The notes under the pieces: model-generated
What the model was told of the DNA's origin: nothing
The model's input: only the letters and a program-made list of their open reading frames with translations
Databases searched by the model: none
Shown here: one piece after another, positions 6,104 through 8,894 of the stretch
Layout of the letters: the number at the start of each line of letters is the position of its first letter
Numbering within the stretch: the stretch's first letter is position 1
Program-made: the position numbers and the translations under genes
NCBI GenBank assembly: GCA_905235615.1
Contig: CAJOMB010000107.1
Location: forward strand, 1-8,894
Reading direction: 5' to 3'
DNA: 8,894 nucleotides
Origin: an uncultured Bacteroidales bacterium
Lineage (GTDB): Bacteria; Bacteroidota; Bacteroidia; Bacteroidales; UBA932

Positions 6104-7717
6104 TTATTTTCTACTTTTATGATTCAATGCTGCCTTGACAAAGTGGACAAAAATGGGTTGAGGGTGTTCCGGGGTACTTTTCAGCTCCGGGTGGAACTGG
6201 GTGGCGATAAAAAAGGGATGTTCCGGAATCTCCACAATCTCTGCCAGATGGCTTTGGGGATTGATTCCGCTCACGCGGAGGCCTGCTGCCTGCAGGGCGT
6301 CAGCATAAGCGTTGTTCAGCTCATAACGGTGGCGGTGCCGCTCGGAAATCATCGGCCTGCCGTAGATCTGCCAGGCCAGCGTTCCCTTTTGCACTTCGCA
6401 GGGATAAGCCCCCAGACGCATGGTCCCTCCTTTCCGGGTGGTTTTTTTCTGCTCCTCCATCAAATCTATCACCGGGTGCGTGGTGTCCGGATTCTCTTCG
6501 GTAGAGGCGGCATCGGCCCAGCCCAGGACATTCCTGGAAAATTCCACCACGGCCATTTGCATGCCCAGGCAGATGCCAAAGAAAGGGATTTTGTTTTCCC
6601 GGGCAAAGCGGACGGCGCAGATTTTCCCCTCCAGGCCGCGGGAGCCAAAGCCGGGGGCCACCAGAATGCCATCCGCGCGGGAGAGTTTTTCCGAAACATT
6701 TTCAGGGGTAATGTGGTCGGCCTGAACCGTGAGCACGTTTACTTTGCAGCGGTTGGCCGCTCCGGCATGGACGAAGCTCTCCTGGATGCTCTTGTAGGCA
6801 TCCTGAAGCTCCACGTATTTCCCCACCAGGGCAATGTTCACTTCCGACTCCGGGTGCGCCAGCTTGTCCAGGAAGCTTTTCAGCTTGCTCAAATCCGGCG
6901 CCGGGAGATCCGGTATTTCCAATTTATTCACGACCATTTCGTCCAGATGCTCCGCCTCCATGTTAAAGGGAACCTGGTAAATGCTCCAGGCATCCATGGA
7001 CTGGATGACGTGGCCGGGCTTCACGTTGCAGAAAAGGGCAATCTTGCGCCTGAGTTCCGGCGTCAGCTCCTTTTCTGTACGGCAGACAATGATATCCGGA
7101 TGCACGCCCTGTGACTGCAATTCCTGCACGGAGTGCTGCGTGGGCTTGGTCTTGAGCTCTTTGGCCGCCTTCAAATAAGGAATGAGCGTAAGATGGATGC
7201 TCAGGAAATCTTCTTCCGGCAATTCCCATTGCAGCTGACGCATGGCTTCCACAAACGGCTGGCTTTCCATATCGCCTACCGTGCCGCCTACCTCCGTGAT
7301 GATGACGTCGTAGTTTCCGGTCTGGCCCAGCAGCAGCATCCGTCTCTTGATTTCATCCGTGATATGGGGGACTATCTGGACGGTTTTCCCCAGATACGAG
7401 CCTTCCCTTTCCTTTGTAATGACGGTGTTGTAGATTCTGCCGGTGGTGACGTTGTTGGCCTGCGAGGTGTAGATGCCCAGGAAGCGCTCATAATGCCCCA
7501 GGTCCAAGTCCGTTTCCGCCCCGTCTTCCGTCACATAGCATTCGCCGTGTTCGTAGGGGTTCAAAGTTCCGGGGTCGATATTCAGATAAGGGTCGAATTT
7601 CTGGATGGTGACGCGGAGGCCTCTTGCCTGAAGAAGTTTGGCCAGGGAGGCCGCGATAATTCCTTTTCCCAAGGAGGAAGCCACACCTCCCGTAACGAAA
7701 ATATACTTTGTGTTCAT
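6104..7717 (-). CDS. pyrG: CTP synthase (glutamine-hydrolysing)
   Basis: Makes CTP from UTP, ATP and glutamine, the final step of pyrimidine nucleotide synthesis. Its 537 residues are the usual full length. The N-terminal amidoligase domain has the P-loop VTGGVASSLGKGI (8-20), KFDPYLNIDPGTLNPYEHGE (40-59), EDGAETDLDLGHYERF (64-79) and TEVGGTVGDMESQPF (141-155). The C-terminal class I glutamine amidotransferase domain has the oxyanion region APGFGSRGLEGK (354-365), nucleophile Cys383 in GICLGMQ, and His509/Glu511 in QFHPE. All catalytic residues are present. The start ATG (7717) lies 25 nt below a -7 box. Its short leader can fold into a hairpin ending 2 nt before the ATG. It is the first gene of the pyrG-glnN operon and is divergent from guaA, another glutamine-dependent nucleotide synthase. 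Confidence 0.97.
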   Translation of the reverse strand: MNTKYIFVTGGVASSLGKGIIAASLAKLLQARGLRVTIQKFDPYLNIDPGTLNPYEHGECYVTEDGAETDLDLGHYERFLGIYTSQANNVTTGRIYNTVITKEREGSYLGKTVQIVPHITDEIKRRMLLLGQTGNYDVIITEVGGTVGDMESQPFVEAMRQLQWELPEEDFLSIHLTLIPYLKAAKELKTKPTQHSVQELQSQGVHPDIIVCRTEKELTPELRRKIALFCNVKPGHVIQSMDAWSIYQVPFNMEAEHLDEMVVNKLEIPDLPAPDLSKLKSFLDKLAHPESEVNIALVGKYVELQDAYKSIQESFVHAGAANRCKVNVLTVQADHITPENVSEKLSRADGILVAPGFGSRGLEGKICAVRFARENKIPFFGICLGMQMAVVEFSRNVLGWADAASTEENPDTTHPVIDLMEEQKKTTRKGGTMRLGAYPCEVQKGTLAWQIYGRPMISERHRHRYELNNAYADALQAAGLRVSGINPQSHLAEIVEIPEHPFFIATQFHPELKSTPEHPQPIFVHFVKAALNHKSRK

Positions 7718-7719
7718 AG

Positions 7720-7739
7720 CCCGATATTTATATACCGGG
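7720..7739 (-). promoter_or_regulatory. Hairpin in the pyrG 5' leader
   Basis: On the minus strand CCCGGTAT (7739-7732) pairs with ATATCGGG (7727-7720), leaving loop ATAA. This is an 8-bp stem with one G-U pair. It is preceded by one more C (7740) and AA, directly after the -7 box, and followed by CT then the pyrG ATG. The expected transcription start (about 4-8 nt after the box) therefore falls in the C run that makes the 5' arm. The layout recalls enteric pyrC, where start-site choice at C or G decides whether a leader hairpin forms and blocks translation. That function is inference here. Confidence 0.5.
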
Positions 7740-7742
7740 GTT

Positions 7743-7768
7743 CAAAGATAGGTATTTTCTCGAAAATA
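7743..7768 (-). promoter_or_regulatory. pyrG promoter block, near-identical to that at 1161-1186
   Basis: Read on the minus strand, the block begins TATTTTCGAGAAAATA (an inverted repeat, TATTTTC/GAAAATA with a 2-bp spacer) and ends with the -7 box TATCTTTG (7750-7743), an exact TAnnTTTG match. It differs from the regulator-apt-guaB promoter block at only 3 of 26 positions, and the distance from palindrome to -7 box is the same. No canonical TTTG -33 element is evident at 19-21 bp. Confidence 0.6.
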
Positions 7769-7785
7769 ATTCGTAAATTGCAAGA

Positions 7786-7793
7786 TATTTTTG
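7786..7793 (+). promoter_or_regulatory. Candidate -7 box for guaA (TATTTTTG)
   Basis: TATTTTTG matches TAnnTTTG and ends 7 nt before the guaA ATG at 7800, the same distance as for the regulator gene at 1193. This implies a leaderless or nearly leaderless mRNA. A weaker alternative, TAAATTG at 7774-7780, would give a leader of roughly 15 nt. No -33 element was found. The 82-bp region 7718-7799 also carries the divergent pyrG promoter. Confidence 0.4.
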
Positions 7794-7799
7794 AAGGCA

Positions 7800-8894
7800 A
7801 TGGACAAAATTCTCATTTTGGACTTTGGTTCCCAGGTGACGCAGCTCATCGGCCGGCGCCTGAGGGAACTGAACGTTTTCTGCGAAATTTATCCCTACAA
7901 CAAGGTGCCGGCCATCGATGCTTCGGTAAAAGGCGTCATCCTTTCCGGAAGCCCCTGCTCCGTGCGCGATGCCAATGCCCCCCAGGCCGATTTAAGCGCC
8001 TTCCGGGGCCGCCTTCCGCTGCTGGGAATCTGCTATGGCGCCCAGTACCTCTCGCACATTGGCGGCGGAAAGGTGGAGGCCTCTGACACCCGGGAGTACG
8101 GCCGTGCCATCCTCACCGTGACGGCGGAATCCCCGCTCCTGAAGGGCGTGAGCCGCCGGACGCAGGTCTGGATGTCCCACGGAGACAGCATATCGGCCCT
8201 TCCCAGGGGCGCACATGTCATCGCCTCTACGGAGGATGTGGTAAACGCCGCTTTTCAGTTCGCGGACGAACCCACGTATGCCGTGCAGTTCCACCCCGAA
8301 GTGTTCCATACCTCAGAAGGCTCCCGCATGTTGGAGAATTTCGCCCTGGGCATCTGCGGGTGCAAAGGAGATTGGACGCCGGATTCCTTCATTGATACAA
8401 CCGTGGAGGATCTTCGGCGGCAAATCGGCACGGAAAAAGTCATTCTGGGCCTGAGCGGCGGCGTAGATTCCACCGTGGCTGGCGTTCTGCTGCACAAGGC
8501 CATCGGAGACCAGCTCACCTGCATCTTCGTGAACAACGGCCTTCTCAGGAAAAACGAATTCGAGGGAGTGCTGGCCTCCTACAAGGATATGGGCCTGAAT
8601 GTCATCGGGGCCGATGCCTCCGCGGCTTTCCTTGAGGCACTCAAGGGCGTGACGGAGCCGGAGGCCAAGCGCAAGATTATCGGTCGGCTGTTTGTGGAGA
8701 CCTTTGATTCCTATGCCAAAAAGATAGAAAACGCCCGCTGGCTGGCCCAAGGGACCATTTATCCGGATGTTATTGAGAGCGCCGGCATCCCCGGCATCGC
8801 CTCCAAAATCAAGAGTCACCACAATGTGGGCGGCCTGCCGGAGCAGATGAATCTCAAGATAGTGGAGCCGCTCCGGATGCTCTTCAAGGACGAG
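7800..8894 (+). CDS. guaA: GMP synthase (glutamine-hydrolysing), C-terminus cut by window edge
   Basis: Converts XMP to GMP with ATP and glutamine, the step after the IMPDH encoded at 2703. Seen: an open frame of exactly 365 codons from ATG 7800 to the right edge with no stop; bacterial GuaA is usually about 510-525 residues, so roughly the last 150 are missing. The N-terminal class I amidotransferase domain has ILDFGSQVTQLIGRR (6-20), SGSPCSV (49-55, a Bacteroidetes-like variant of SGGPxSV), nucleophile Cys78 in GICYGAQ, and His165/Glu167 in QFHPEV. The ATP-pyrophosphatase domain has the PP-loop LSGGVDST (218-225), FVNNGLLRKNE (243-253), and the conserved region WLAQGTIYPDVIES (314-327) followed by KSHHNVGGLP (338-347). 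The dimerisation domain begins near the edge. The gene is divergent from pyrG across an 82-bp intergenic region. Confidence 0.95.
   Translation, partial: MDKILILDFGSQVTQLIGRRLRELNVFCEIYPYNKVPAIDASVKGVILSGSPCSVRDANAPQADLSAFRGRLPLLGICYGAQYLSHIGGGKVEASDTREYGRAILTVTAESPLLKGVSRRTQVWMSHGDSISALPRGAHVIASTEDVVNAAFQFADEPTYAVQFHPEVFHTSEGSRMLENFALGICGCKGDWTPDSFIDTTVEDLRRQIGTEKVILGLSGGVDSTVAGVLLHKAIGDQLTCIFVNNGLLRKNEFEGVLASYKDMGLNVIGADASAAFLEALKGVTEPEAKRKIIGRLFVETFDSYAKKIENARWLAQGTIYPDVIESAGIPGIASKIKSHHNVGGLPEQMNLKIVEPLRMLFKDE

Noticed and set aside
6101..7114. A 337-codon plus-strand open frame opposite pyrG
   Set aside because: It is antisense to the conserved CTP synthase and has shadow-like composition.
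7718..7799. A purine, glutamine or other riboswitch in the pyrG/guaA intergenic region
   Set aside because: Only 82 bp is shared by two divergent promoters, and the predicted leaders are about 20 nt and near zero, too short for an aptamer.
7133..8086. A 317-codon plus-strand open frame spanning the pyrG start and guaA start
   Set aside because: It crosses the divergent promoter region and two well-supported genes in other frames and shows no domain.

Overview
The window looks like a chromosomal segment of a fairly GC-rich member of the Bacteroidales. Three things suggest this: several start codons are preceded by the Bacteroidetes-type -7 box TAnnTTTG; Shine-Dalgarno sequences are largely absent; and the GMP synthetase and CTP synthase carry Bacteroidetes-like variants (SGSPCSV, APGFGSRGLEGK), alongside a type III glutamine synthetase. 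The exact genus cannot be read from the sequence. Apart from one AT-rich repeat, the window is densely coding and is almost entirely devoted to nucleotide and glutamine metabolism.

Layout. Positions 1-1125 (minus) hold the N-terminal 375 residues of an NhaC-family Na+/H+ antiporter, cut by the left edge. A 67-bp divergent promoter region follows. Positions 1193-3776 (plus) form a tightly packed three-gene operon: a hemerythrin-like/LuxR-type HTH fusion regulator, an adenine phosphoribosyltransferase (apt), and an IMP dehydrogenase (guaB) that lacks its regulatory CBS pair. The genes are separated by 2 nt and then overlap by 1 nt. Positions 3776-3938 are a 163-bp AT-rich, near-perfectly palindromic, MITE-like element lying exactly between the convergent stop codons of guaB and glnN. 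Positions 3939-7717 (minus) hold pyrG followed, after 1 nt, by glnN. The last 32 or so codons of glnN are out of frame with the rest. From 7800 to the right edge (plus) runs guaA, divergent from pyrG and truncated by the window.

How the genes fit together. Apt and IMPDH feed the purine nucleotide pool. GuaA converts the IMPDH product XMP to GMP using glutamine, and PyrG converts UTP to CTP using glutamine. GlnN makes that glutamine and is co-transcribed with pyrG. The regulator heading the apt-guaB operon has a complete set of diiron ligands at spacing close to YtfE/RIC proteins plus a C-terminal DNA-binding domain. This suggests that an oxygen, NO or redox signal may control purine supply.

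Most noteworthy observations: the diiron-HTH regulator in a purine operon; a near-identical 26-bp promoter block (23 of 26) shared by that operon and pyrG; a hairpin at the very 5' end of the predicted pyrG mRNA that begins in a C run and ends 2 nt before the start codon; the CBS-less IMPDH; the palindromic element that supplies or abuts both stop codons; and the frameshift in glnN. No tRNA, rRNA, CRISPR array, transposase gene or phage gene was seen.
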